Source of the DNA: CAZNKU01 sp045541135
GTDB taxonomy: Bacteria > Bacillota > Clostridia > Monoglobales > Firm-18
Reading direction: 5' to 3'
Length of the DNA stretch: 42,887 bases
Assembly (NCBI GenBank): GCA_045541135.1
Contig: JAZQIO010000095.1
Coordinates: 1-42,887 of the forward strand
The position numbers and the translations under genes are program-made. The notes under the pieces are model-generated. The model did no database searches. It was not told the origin of the DNA and saw nothing but the letters and a program-made list of their open reading frames with translations. The first letter of the stretch is position 1. Each line of letters opens with the position of its first letter. Positions 15,470-23,126 of the stretch are shown one piece after another.

Positions 15470-15850
15470 ATGGACAAATCTGTTGAAATTGGCATTTCAC
15501 TTGTCAATGACAAAGTGGTAGAATGTTGTAACAAAGAGGTGAAAGATGTGGAAAAAGAGTCAGAATTATACAATACCGTGTATAAAGAAATCAGCGAAAT
15601 TGTAGGGCTTGATGCCACTTTAAAGATTTATTTGAGATTTAAAGGGCAACAGGTGAATTTTCCCGTGCGTCTTTATAATCCACATCTTATTCAGCAAAAT
15701 GTCATCAAAGAATTTGATGGAACAAACGTTACTGAATTGGCACAAAAGTACGATTATTCAGAACGTACTATCAGGAGGATGATTAGGGATAGCGTAGAGG
15801 AAACGGAGGAGTTGGATAGCGTTGAGGAGGATGTATATGTAAGTCCATAA
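15470..15850 (+). CDS. Mor-like transcriptional activator
   Basis: A 126-residue protein that resembles the Mor/C transcription activator family, best known from phage Mu middle operon control. The central part (ELYNTVYKEISEIVGLDATL) is the dimerisation-type region. FDGTNVTELAQKYDYSERTI with the following RRMIRD is a clear helix-turn-helix in the usual place near the C-terminus. The last 20 residues are acidic. It stands 41 nt upstream of the LRR-cohesin gene and could control it, or the element's own genes. A GGGAGG site precedes the ATG. Confidence 0.8.
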   Translation: MDKSVEIGISLVNDKVVECCNKEVKDVEKESELYNTVYKEISEIVGLDATLKIYLRFKGQQVNFPVRLYNPHLIQQNVIKEFDGTNVTELAQKYDYSERTIRRMIRDSVEETEELDSVEEDVYVSP

Positions 15851-15891
15851 ACTTCAAATTTATAAATGTAAAATTAATAGGAGGATGTATA

Positions 15892-17934
15892 ATGAAAATG
15901 AATATTAAAAGATTTATGATGTTTTTATTATCTGTAACAGTATTTTTGGTATTTGTTCCCTTAGGAGTATTTGCAACAGAAATTGATACAAAAATAAAAA
16001 ATGGATATATAACATATGCGATTTTGGAGGATGATACAGCATTGGTATATGATTGCGATACTGATGCAGAAGGAGTAATATCTATAAAAGACAGCATTAA
16101 TGGATACCCTGTTGTAAGTATTGGTTCGGCAGCATTTAAAGATTGTACAGGAATAACTGGAATAATAATACCTGACAGCATAATAAATATAGAAAATAAA
16201 GCATTTTACAATTGCACGGGGATAGCTGACATAACAATACCTAGCAGTGTAGTAAGTATAGGAATATATGCATTTTACAATTGTGCTGGCTTGGCTGACA
16301 TAACGATATCAGACATTGTAACAAATATAGGAGTTAGTGCATTTGAAGATACCGCTTATTACAATAACAGTGCAAATTGGGAAAATGATATATTGTATAT
16401 TGGAAAACATTTAATTGAAGCAAAAAATAACATTAGTGGAATTTTACATATAAAGGAAGATACCGTGATAATTGCGGACAAAGCATTTGGTAGTTGTGGC
16501 GCATTGAAAGAGGTAATAATACCAAGTAGTGTAAAAAACGTGGGAGATTCCGCATTTAGTGGTTGTAATAAATTAGTTAATATATCAATTTCTGATGGTG
16601 TAATAACATTGGGCTCAGGTGTGTTTTCTAATTGCACAGCATTGACAAATATTTCAATTCCCGATAGTGTGGTAAGTTTGGGCTCAGGGGCATTTATGAA
16701 TTGTACCGGATTAACAAAGATAATAATATCTAGAAATGTAAAAAGCATAGATGGCTCTACATTTTCAGGTTGTACAGGATTAAAGTGTATAACAATACCA
16801 GATAGCGTAAAAGAGATAGATATTTACGCTTTTGAAAATTGCACAGGATTGAAAGAAATAATAATACCTAATAGTGTAATTAGCATAGGTAAAGGATCGT
16901 TTAAAAATTGTTTGGCTCTAACAGAAGTGTATTATTCTGGGACAGAAAATGAATGGAATGCTATAACAGTTGATTATTATGATAATAGTTGTCTTGGAGA
17001 TGCTACTATATATTATAATAGTGTGGTAGTTGATGAAGCAGTACCGACTATAGGAATATCTTTAAATATAAACCATACAGAATTGAATATTAGCGACAAT
17101 TTATTACTTACAGCCACCATTTCACCTATTAATGCAACAAATAAAAATGTTATATGGACATCTTCAAATACATCTGTTGCAACAGTTGAAAATGGTACAG
17201 TAACAGCAGTTAGTGCAGGTACAGCAACAATTACTGCAACAACAGAAGATGGTGGTTATACTGCTACATGTATGGTTACTGTTAATGAAGTTGAAATTCC
17301 CCCTGTTATTGATGAGAATGCGCCAATGGTAAAGGTAGAATCCGTTAAGGGAAAAGCAGGCGAATCAATAACCGTGCCGTTGTACATTGAAAACAACCCC
17401 GGCGTTTTAGGTATGATGTTGAAAGTTTCTTATGACGAGGAACTGACATTAACTGCCATTACACAAAGTACCGGCGAAGATAACAGCGCTTTGGAAAGCC
17501 TTGATTTCACTCCCGGTAAGGATTTGACAGCAAATCCTATAAATGTAGGATGGGATGGTCTTGATGCGGATAGTACTAATGGAAAAATACTTAATATGAC
17601 ATTTACTATTCCTGAAGACGCCGAAGATGGCAAGGTATATGATGTTAAAATCTCATATTCAATAGGAGATGTTTATGATAATGATTTTAACGACATCGAT
17701 TTGGCAGTAGTTGATGGAAGTATTACCGTAAAGAATTATACAATCGGTGATGTTAATGACGATGGTACAATTAATATGAAAGACGTTACATTACTCAGAA
17801 GAGGTGTTATTGGCGGATATGGAGTAACACTTAATGAAGCTGCAGATGTAAATTGTGATGGTGTAACAAATATGAAGGATGTAACTATATTGCGTAGATA
17901 CGTAATAGGTGGATATGGTGTAACTTTAGGATAA
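15892..17934 (+). CDS. Secreted BspA-type LRR protein with Big_2, cohesin and dockerin domains
   Basis: A 680-residue extracellular protein. Domains in order: signal peptide (1-29, FLLSVTVFLVFVPLGVFA); BspA-type LRR_5 repeats of about 23 residues (59-357) of the form IPDSV..IG..AF..CTGL; a Big_2 immunoglobulin-like domain (383-468) with ATNKNVIWTSSNTSVATVENG; a cohesin (478-615) with GKAGESITVPLYIENNPGVL and FTPGKDLTANPINVGWDGLD; and a type I dockerin (618-680) with two calcium loops, DVNDDGTINMKD and DVNCDGVTNMKD. LRR_5 domains often mediate adhesion. Cohesin and dockerin in one chain could let copies link together. It is followed 15 nt later by a cohesin-only gene. ATA-rich codons mark the LRR part but not the cohesin part. 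Confidence 0.9.
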   Translation: MKMNIKRFMMFLLSVTVFLVFVPLGVFATEIDTKIKNGYITYAILEDDTALVYDCDTDAEGVISIKDSINGYPVVSIGSAAFKDCTGITGIIIPDSIINIENKAFYNCTGIADITIPSSVVSIGIYAFYNCAGLADITISDIVTNIGVSAFEDTAYYNNSANWENDILYIGKHLIEAKNNISGILHIKEDTVIIADKAFGSCGALKEVIIPSSVKNVGDSAFSGCNKLVNISISDGVITLGSGVFSNCTALTNISIPDSVVSLGSGAFMNCTGLTKIIISRNVKSIDGSTFSGCTGLKCITIPDSVKEIDIYAFENCTGLKEIIIPNSVISIGKGSFKNCLALTEVYYSGTENEWNAITVDYYDNSCLGDATIYYNSVVVDEAVPTIGISLNINHTELNISDNLLLTATISPINATNKNVIWTSSNTSVATVENGTVTAVSAGTATITATTEDGGYTATCMVTVNEVEIPPVIDENAPMVKVESVKGKAGESITVPLYIENNPGVLGMMLKVSYDEELTLTAITQSTGEDNSALESLDFTPGKDLTANPINVGWDGLDADSTNGKILNMTFTIPEDAEDGKVYDVKISYSIGDVYDNDFNDIDLAVVDGSITVKNYTIGDVNDDGTINMKDVTLLRRGVIGGYGVTLNEAADVNCDGVTNMKDVTILRRYVIGGYGVTLG

Positions 17935-17949
17935 AGGGGCGAATTTTAC

Positions 17950-18714
17950 ATGAAAATAAAGTTAGGGAAATTAGTGTCATTAGTTTGCGTAATATTTATT
18001 TTGACAATGATGTATATACCTGCTGTTAATGCATCTTCAAAGGCAACATTAACGGTTTCAAGTGTGACAGCAGAACCGGGAACTGATGTAGAGGTCGCAA
18101 TAGATTTATCGGGTAACGAAGTTGGAATATTGGGAATGATGGTATCTGTTTCCTATGATGAAAATTTGACTTTGAAAAAGGCAACTGCAGGAACGGCTCT
18201 TTCAACTTTAGACTTTACTCCGGGTAAGGATTTGACTGCAAACCCAATTAATATTGGTTGGGATGGTCTTGATGCAGACAGTACCAATGGTACGGTTGCA
18301 ATATTAACATTTGCCGTCCCTGAAGATGTACAGGGGAAATATGATGTTAATGTTTCATATACAACAGGAAATATTTATGATGATGGCTATAACGATATTG
18401 ACGTTACTGTTGTTAATGGAAGTATAACTGTCAATTCTGCACCTGTTATAACAGAACCTTCAATGTCTTGCGAAAATATTGTTAAGGGAACAGATAATAT
18501 AACTTTAGATGTCAATTTGGTATCACACGATGAAATAAGTGGTAAGGTTTATGTTGCCCTATATGATGAAAATAGTATGATTAAGGCAAAGATATATGAT
18601 GCAGACGAAATCGTAAATGCCATCATAGATGCTGTTAATGGAAAATACATAAAGGTATTTTGGTGGGATGACGAATATAAGCCCATTATAGAACACTTAA
18701 AAATAGATCTATAA
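17950..18714 (+). CDS. Secreted cohesin protein with a C-terminal WWDDE-type module
   Basis: A 254-residue secreted protein. The signal peptide spans about 1-29 (LVSLVCVIFILTMMYIPAV). Residues 30-162 are a cohesin very close to that of the preceding gene, including FTPGKDLTANPINIGWDGLD and STNGTVAILTF. Residues 165-254 form a separate beta module with KVYVALYDENS and YIKVFWWDDEYKPIIEHLKI, for which I know no assigned function. It has neither a dockerin nor a wall anchor. It is cotranscribed with the LRR-dockerin gene upstream and ends at a strong terminator. Its paralogue at 41337 has the same plan and the same neighbour. Confidence 0.87.
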   Translation: MKIKLGKLVSLVCVIFILTMMYIPAVNASSKATLTVSSVTAEPGTDVEVAIDLSGNEVGILGMMVSVSYDENLTLKKATAGTALSTLDFTPGKDLTANPINIGWDGLDADSTNGTVAILTFAVPEDVQGKYDVNVSYTTGNIYDDGYNDIDVTVVNGSITVNSAPVITEPSMSCENIVKGTDNITLDVNLVSHDEISGKVYVALYDENSMIKAKIYDADEIVNAIIDAVNGKYIKVFWWDDEYKPIIEHLKIDL

Positions 18715-18719
18715 CCCCC

Positions 18720-18768
18720 AAAAATAAAGTTGATATATTCTTAGTGAATGTATCAGCTTTATTTTTTT
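18720..18768 (+). terminator. Terminator after the cohesin gene
   Basis: A 20-bp stem with a few G-U pairs (18720-18739 with 18747-18766) ends in a T run. It begins 5 nt after the stop codon. Confidence 0.85.
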
Positions 18769-18795
18769 GCAGTCACAAATAAACAATAAAATATA

Positions 18796-18843
18796 GAAAA
18801 GGCAACAACTGTCCCGAAGGGAGCAGGTGTTGCCTTTTCTTTA
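18796..18843 (+). terminator. Second terminator hairpin
   Basis: GAAAAGGCAACA (18796-18807) pairs with TGTTGCCTTTTC (18828-18839), with an inner CCCGAAGGG stem. It is followed by TTTA. Together with the preceding hairpin it isolates the LRR-cohesin unit from the rest of the island. Confidence 0.8.
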
Positions 18844-19083
18844 TACAATACAACATAAAAGTCATCATTTGAAATAAACATATATATATATTAGAAATAT
18901 TGCGCGTATTTTCTCTAAAATCGCATAGTATCAAGGAAAATTAATGTTTTTTCTGCGCGATTTTTGCGTGAAAAGTGCGGAATTTTTGCGCAAACATACT
19001 TAAAATCACTAACAAATCATTAGCGGGGCGTAATTGAATACGATTGGGCGCTGAAATATAAAATATCTAAGGAGTGATTAACA
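18844..19083. other. Noncoding AT-rich region with TGCGC repeats
   Basis: No gene is visible here. Between 18900 and 19000 the sequence holds several TTGCGC/TGCGCG words, and GATTTTTGCG and GAATTTTTGCG occur 18 nt apart. The repeats may be binding sites or part of a transfer or replication origin; nothing proves this. It serves as leader for the gene at 19084. Confidence 0.4.
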
Positions 19084-19422
19084 TTGCCAAAACCAAGAAG
19101 AAAGTGCAGGTTAGCAGATTCTAAATTTAACGAAATAGACCTAAGACAATACGAACAGATTATTATAGACACGATTAACAGCACAGTGCCAAACAAGAAT
19201 CCGAAAGTTTATAATGACCATTTTTCTACAGATTTGCTTAACCAAAGTGAAGCTGTATTAATAGGAAGAGCCTTAGCCAAGGTTGATGAGCTTAAAGTAT
19301 ATGGTAAAACAGTTACCATATTCAGATTATTTGACGGTAAGACGTATGAAAGTGAAAGTTCTACTGTTCCTGTTAAACGTGCCGATATTGATAAAAATAT
19401 TAAGGGAGGTAGAGTGTTATAG
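19084..19422 (+). CDS. Island protein of unknown function (112 aa)
   Basis: A 112-residue protein that I do not recognise. It has a basic N-terminus (PKPRRKCRLADSK), a mixed alpha/beta middle with VLIGRALAKVDELKVYGKTV, and a basic C-terminus. No membrane span or signal peptide is present. The start is TTG at 19084, supported by AAGGAG 9 nt upstream. It is the first of a run of small plus-strand genes (19084-21192) that probably form one accessory operon of the mobile element. It overlaps the next small gene by 4 nt if that gene starts at ATA 19419. Confidence 0.65.
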   Translation: MPKPRRKCRLADSKFNEIDLRQYEQIIIDTINSTVPNKNPKVYNDHFSTDLLNQSEAVLIGRALAKVDELKVYGKTVTIFRLFDGKTYESESSTVPVKRADIDKNIKGGRVL

Positions 19423-19616
19423 AAACATTAAAAAGAAAATATGTTAGTATTGATGATATTCAAAAGGAGTATCTGCCTGTAAGTAAAAAGAAGATTAGAG
19501 CCTTTGTTAAGAAGTATCTTAACGTTAATCTTATAGGTGGTAGAATATATACGGAAAGGGAAGCCTTGGAAAATATTTTTGGCGATCCTGAACGTGAAAT
19601 ATTTCCTTTAACGTAA
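19419..19616 (+). CDS. Small DNA-binding-like protein (DUF6462-type) with a noncanonical start
   Basis: A 65-codon frame reading KRKYVSIDDIQKEYLPVSKK, then RAFVKKYLNVNLIGGRIYTE, then REALENIF, and ending FPLT. This pattern resembles small excisionase-like proteins of Clostridial mobile elements; I recall the DUF6462 label from memory and cannot check it. GGGAGG at 19404-19409 is properly spaced for a start at ATA 19419. No ATG, GTG or TTG is in frame between the upstream stop and the conserved part, so either ATA is used or the gene has lost its start. It overlaps the previous gene's stop by 4 nt. Confidence 0.5.
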   Translation: METLKRKYVSIDDIQKEYLPVSKKKIRAFVKKYLNVNLIGGRIYTEREALENIFGDPEREIFPLT

Positions 19617-19650
19617 CAATCCAAAAATTAAATATATATTATTAATATGA

Positions 19651-19692
19651 ATCGATAGTAGCCATAGTGCTGCTATCGATATCTTTATTTTT
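19651..19692 (+). terminator. Terminator-like hairpin
   Basis: ATCGATAGTAGC (19651-19662) pairs with GCTGCTATCGAT (19669-19680) with one G-T pair. ATCTTTATTTTTT follows. It lies between the small DNA-binding-like gene and the second DUF3846 gene. Confidence 0.7.
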
Positions 19693-19707
19693 TGGAGGAA
19701 GTAAAAA

Positions 19708-20088
19708 ATGAAAGAAATGACAATCAAGGTTTTGAAGGTAGAACCTAAAAAACTACCTGAGGTTTGTGAATTGGTAAATGAATTGGATGCTTTGCAAAAA
19801 GCAGTGTCTATCGGTGCTGACTACCAAGGACTTATTGAAATAGTAAATATTGATGATAAGACCTGTATTTTGTGCAATGAGGAAGGCAAGCTAATAGGTC
19901 TTGAGCCCAACAGAAGACTTGGTAATGATATTCTTTGCGGTGTGTTCTATGTTACAGGACAGGATGAAGAAGGTAACCTTACATCGTTAAATGACAAGGC
20001 ATTGGAATACTACAAGTACTTGTTCAATGATATTGAGGATATTTCTCCTGATGAAATTGAACCTACAATGAAAATATTCTTTAGTTAA
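19708..20088 (+). CDS. DUF3846 protein, second copy
   Basis: A 126-residue DUF3846 protein, typical in pattern: MKEMTIKVLKVEPKKLPEVC, CILCNEEGKLIGLEPNRRLG and DILCGVFYVTGQDEEGNLTS. No biochemical role is known to me. It is a more standard member than the paralogue at 14912. A GGAGG site precedes the ATG. The next gene starts 13 nt after its stop, so they are cotranscribed. Confidence 0.82.
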   Translation: MKEMTIKVLKVEPKKLPEVCELVNELDALQKAVSIGADYQGLIEIVNIDDKTCILCNEEGKLIGLEPNRRLGNDILCGVFYVTGQDEEGNLTSLNDKALEYYKYLFNDIEDISPDEIEPTMKIFFS

Positions 20089-20101
20089 GGTGGTGAAGAA
20101 G

Positions 20102-20455
20102 ATGATATACAAGTTAGCTAATCCTAAAGATGTTGATAAAATCATAGGCATTGATGATGCAACACGTAATACTTTAATTAAATATACAACAATATTGTCA
20201 GAAGAATATGGTGAGGACAGAGATGTAGACAAAGACTATGGCGGCTATGTTTTGTATGTTCCTTTGGGTACACCACATCAGGACTTGAAGGATATATTTG
20301 ACTATACCGGCTATTGTGTAGAATGTGTAGAATATATTGAACATTCTAATCCTACTATGTGTATTGCGGTATATGTGACAAGTTGTGATTATGGTGTTGT
20401 AATAGTTATATCACCAAATGATATGCCTGATGAAATGAAGGAGATTTGTATATGA
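20102..20455 (+). CDS. Island protein of unknown function (117 aa)
   Basis: A 117-residue cytoplasmic protein that I do not recognise. It begins MIYKLANPKDVDKIIGIDDA and is acidic, with GGYVLYVPLGTPHQDLKDIF and a beta-rich C-terminus (CIAVYVTSCDYGVVIVISPN). The ATG at 20102 is chosen because AAGGTGG stands 8 nt upstream; two in-frame GTG codons lie inside that site. Its last codons overlap the start of the broken DpnD/PcfM-like gene (ATGA). Confidence 0.65.
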   Translation: MIYKLANPKDVDKIIGIDDATRNTLIKYTTILSEEYGEDRDVDKDYGGYVLYVPLGTPHQDLKDIFDYTGYCVECVEYIEHSNPTMCIAVYVTSCDYGVVIVISPNDMPDEMKEICI

Positions 20456-20616
20456 AAGAATATGCAGTAAAGATAACAGAAATATTAGAAAGCGTTGTTT
20501 ATGTTAAAGCTGATAACGAAAGTGACGCAGAAGAACAGGTGGAGGATGGTTAGTATAAAGGTGACTATGTTTTAGATGCAGAGGATTTTGTTACAGCAAC
20601 ATTTAAATTAAAATGA
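20452..20616 (+). pseudogene. DpnD/PcfM-like small protein gene interrupted by an in-frame TAG
   Basis: Reading from ATG 20452 gives MKEYAVKITEILESVVYVKA and then DNESDAEEQVEDG, then TAG at 20551-20553, and then in the same frame YKGDYVLDAEDFVTATFKLK before TGA. Both halves fit the DpnD/PcfM-like family (KEYAVKITE near the start and a Y.LDAEDF segment near the end), which is common on mobile elements. A single point change, for example from a tryptophan or glutamine codon, would restore a 54-residue protein. It is most simply a pseudogene; readthrough is unproven. Confidence 0.65.
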
Positions 20617-20631
20617 CGAGGAGGAAAAAAT

Positions 20632-21192
20632 ATGTTAACAGAAAAAGATACAATAAAGTGTGAATCAATATTTAATGAAGACAGAACACATCGGTATCTG
20701 TGGAAAAGAGTATGGGATAAGGACAAGCCTTTGATGGCAGTAATAATGCTTAATCCCTGTCATGCAGATAATATAATTACTGATACTACAACGGCATTGG
20801 TAGTAAACAATGTTGCAAGACTTGAAGAATACGGTGGCGTGGAAATATTGAACTTGTATTCTATGCTTACACCAAAGCTTAACTTCCGCTGGAACTCTGA
20901 TGAGGAACTTAATGATGAAGAAAATGATAACTACATCAAGAAAGCAGTTGAAGAGTGTAAGGCAGTTGTGTTTGCTTGGGGTAAAGCTGCAGATAATAAT
21001 CAAAGAATAGCAGAAAGGGCAGAACATGTTGTAGCTATGTTGTTTAAGTATAAGGATAAGTTAAAATGGATAAGCGATGGTTATAGAGTTGGTTTACATC
21101 CGCTTACACCTACTTTAAGAACAAAATGGAAACTTGTTCCCATAACGGAAAGTAAAGATACAGACTCCAAAGAAAGTGTTCTTGCCGTTTAG
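20632..21192 (+). CDS. DUF1643 family protein
   Basis: A 186-residue protein of the DUF1643 type. It has the N-terminal HRYLWKRVWDKDKPLMAVIM, then LNPCHADN, followed by the conserved D.TT, NVARLEEYGGVEILNLYSML and VVFAWGKAA segments, and ends near SDGYRVGLHPLTPTLRTKWK (typical form: G.P.HPLY). The function is unknown, though family members are frequent in phages and mobile elements. AGGAGG precedes the ATG. A hairpin (21176-21202) covers its last codons, just before the recombinase gene. Confidence 0.83.
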   Translation: MLTEKDTIKCESIFNEDRTHRYLWKRVWDKDKPLMAVIMLNPCHADNIITDTTTALVVNNVARLEEYGGVEILNLYSMLTPKLNFRWNSDEELNDEENDNYIKKAVEECKAVVFAWGKAADNNQRIAERAEHVVAMLFKYKDKLKWISDGYRVGLHPLTPTLRTKWKLVPITESKDTDSKESVLAV

Positions 21193-21202
21193 GCAGGAAC
21201 AC
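21176..21202. repeat. Hairpin at the end of the DUF1643 gene
   Basis: GTGTTCTTGCC (21176-21186) pairs with GGCAGGAACAC (21192-21202), with one mismatched or G-T pair and a 5-nt loop. There is no T run after it. It marks the boundary where base composition changes before the recombinase gene. Confidence 0.6.
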
Positions 21203-21233
21203 ACAAAAACTGAAGGGAGGCTAGAGAAAGCCT

Positions 21234-22781
21234 ATGATCCGCACAAACAACAAGGTTGCCCTCTACGCAAGATTCAGCTCAGACAACCAGCGCGCAGAGA
21301 GTATCGACGCTCAGCTACGAGCCATGAGAAACTACTGCCAAGACCACAACTACATCGTCACAGAAGTCTACACAGACGAGGCAAAAAGCGCCACAACAGA
21401 CAGACGACCTGCGTTTCAGCAAATGATCGCAGACAGCAGCAAAAGGACATTTGATATAGTGTTGGTTCATAAACTTGATAGATTTGCAAGAAACAGATAT
21501 GACTCTGCTGTATATAAAAGGGAACTTAAAAAGAATGGGGTTGTAGTTTGCAGTGTGCTTGAAAATCTTGATAGCAGTCCTGAAAGTATTATGATGGAAT
21601 CTGTTTTGGAAGGTATGAGTGAATACTACAGTCAGAACCTTGCAAGGGAAGTTATGAAAGGTATGAGGGAAACTGCATTACAATGTAAACATACAGGTGG
21701 TAAACCACCACTTGGTTACGATGTAGATGAAGATTCTAAGAGACTTGTAGTCAATTCCTACGAGGCTGAAACGGTTAAGCTTATATTTGATATGTACAGC
21801 AAAGGTTACGGATATTCAGCTATACTTGATGAACTTCATAATCAAAACAGAAAGACTAAGAATGGTAATGACTTTATGAAGAATAGTCTTTACAGTATTC
21901 TTACTAATCCCAAATATCAAGGTGTGTATGTATATAACAGGAGTTCTGCAAAGGATTGTGAAGGTAGAAGAAATACGCATCTGTATAAGGATAATGATGA
22001 CATAATAGCCATTGATGGCGGTTGTCCACAAATTGTTGATAGGGATATTTACGATAAGGTTCAGGCAATACTTGTGTCACACAAACATACAGGCGGTAGA
22101 ATGAATGCAAAGGAGAATTATCTTCTGTCCGGCAAGTTAATATGCAAGGAATGTGGGCATACTATGACAGGAAGTAAGAGAAAGTCAGGAAGAAATAAGC
22201 TTGTGCACATCACATACAGATGTCCAAGTAATAAATACAAGTGTAATAACAGGGAGATTAATAAGATATATATCGAGGACTATGTTATACACTTACTTGA
22301 AAGATACATATTTAATCATTCTGCTTTAAAGGAGATTTCCAAAAGGATAGATGAGATGTCAGGTATATCAATACAGGAAAGCAAGGAAGAACAATTAATG
22401 CTTGAACTTGAAGAAACAAACATTGCCTTAAAGAATGTAGCCGATGCAGTAGCATCAGGACTAATATCCGATGTACTTGTTGCAAAACTTAATGAACTTG
22501 AAACAAAGAAAGCAAATCTTGAACAAAAGCTTATAGATACACAGTATGAAGGTAAGAATATATCAGTAGATACAAGTTTGATATTAGCTGAGTATACAGA
22601 GGTAAAGGATAAGCCGTCATTGCCGGAGTATAAGGCATTCATAGGAAGTTTCATAGATAGAATTGAAGTAGGTAAGTATGTTGTTAACATCACCCTTAAG
22701 ACAGGGCTTGATATATTTCCTGAACTTAATACAACATTTGATGTAAGGAGACAGGAAATATATGAAAGAAAATCCGAATGA
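21234..22781 (+). CDS. Large serine recombinase, island integrase candidate 1
   Basis: A 515-residue site-specific recombinase. The N-terminal resolvase domain has VALYARFSSDNQ with catalytic Ser15 and HKLDRFARNRYDS. A recombinase domain follows (HTGGKPPLGYDVDE, then LTNPKYQGVYVYN), then a zinc ribbon (CKECGHTMTGSKRK, then CPSNKYKC) and a coiled coil (about 375-445). Such enzymes integrate and excise elements without homology. It and the paralogue at 26801 share the HxGGKPPLGYD segment. The first 210 nt or so use C-ending codons (GCC, CTC, TAC, ATC) unlike the AT-ending codons after about 21445, which suggests a hybrid gene. GGGAGG precedes the ATG. Confidence 0.93.
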   Translation: MIRTNNKVALYARFSSDNQRAESIDAQLRAMRNYCQDHNYIVTEVYTDEAKSATTDRRPAFQQMIADSSKRTFDIVLVHKLDRFARNRYDSAVYKRELKKNGVVVCSVLENLDSSPESIMMESVLEGMSEYYSQNLAREVMKGMRETALQCKHTGGKPPLGYDVDEDSKRLVVNSYEAETVKLIFDMYSKGYGYSAILDELHNQNRKTKNGNDFMKNSLYSILTNPKYQGVYVYNRSSAKDCEGRRNTHLYKDNDDIIAIDGGCPQIVDRDIYDKVQAILVSHKHTGGRMNAKENYLLSGKLICKECGHTMTGSKRKSGRNKLVHITYRCPSNKYKCNNREINKIYIEDYVIHLLERYIFNHSALKEISKRIDEMSGISIQESKEEQLMLELEETNIALKNVADAVASGLISDVLVAKLNELETKKANLEQKLIDTQYEGKNISVDTSLILAEYTEVKDKPSLPEYKAFIGSFIDRIEVGKYVVNITLKTGLDIFPELNTTFDVRRQEIYERKSE

Positions 22782-22793
22782 ATATACGATGTA

Positions 22794-22822
22794 TTGACAA
22801 TGCACACAATTTGTGGTACAAT
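22794..22822 (+). promoter_or_regulatory. Promoter and operator of the DinJ/YafQ-type pair
   Basis: TTGACA (22794-22799) and TACAAT (22817-22822) are separated by 17 bp. The spacer holds an 11-bp palindrome, CACAATTTGTG (22805-22815), a fit for autorepression by the antitoxin. Confidence 0.78.
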
Positions 22823-22850
22823 GAATATACTAAAATGAGGAGGTAATAAT

Positions 22851-23126
22851 ATGTCAACAGTTAATATGAGCATCCGAATGGATACAGAACTAAAAAAACA
22901 GGCAGAAGTAATGCTTGCCGATATGGGACTTAACATGACAACTGCATTAAATATGTTTTTAAGACAGGTTGTCAGACAGGGCAAAATTCCTTTTGAAATT
23001 GCTACAGATATTCCTAATGCTGAAACGCTTGCGGCTATACAGGAAGTGGACGATATGATAAGCGGGAAGATTCCTGCAAAGAAATACTCCTCTGTAGATG
23101 AACTTTTTGAGGATTTGAATTCATGA
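22851..23126 (+). CDS. RelB/DinJ-family antitoxin
   Basis: A 91-residue ribbon-helix-helix antitoxin. The N-terminus TVNMSIRMDTELKKQAE is the DNA-binding strand and helix, and LNMTTALNMFLRQVVRQGKI and PFEI complete the fold. The C-terminal part (about 60-91) would mask the toxin. GAGGAGG precedes the ATG. The stop overlaps the toxin start by 4 nt. The pair sits in the middle of the island and could stabilise it by killing cells that lose it. Confidence 0.9.
   Translation: MSTVNMSIRMDTELKKQAEVMLADMGLNMTTALNMFLRQVVRQGKIPFEIATDIPNAETLAAIQEVDDMISGKIPAKKYSSVDELFEDLNS

Noticed and set aside
21176..21454. 92-codon Arg-rich frame overlapping the recombinase start
   Set aside because: It is an out-of-frame shadow of the GC-richer start of the recombinase gene.
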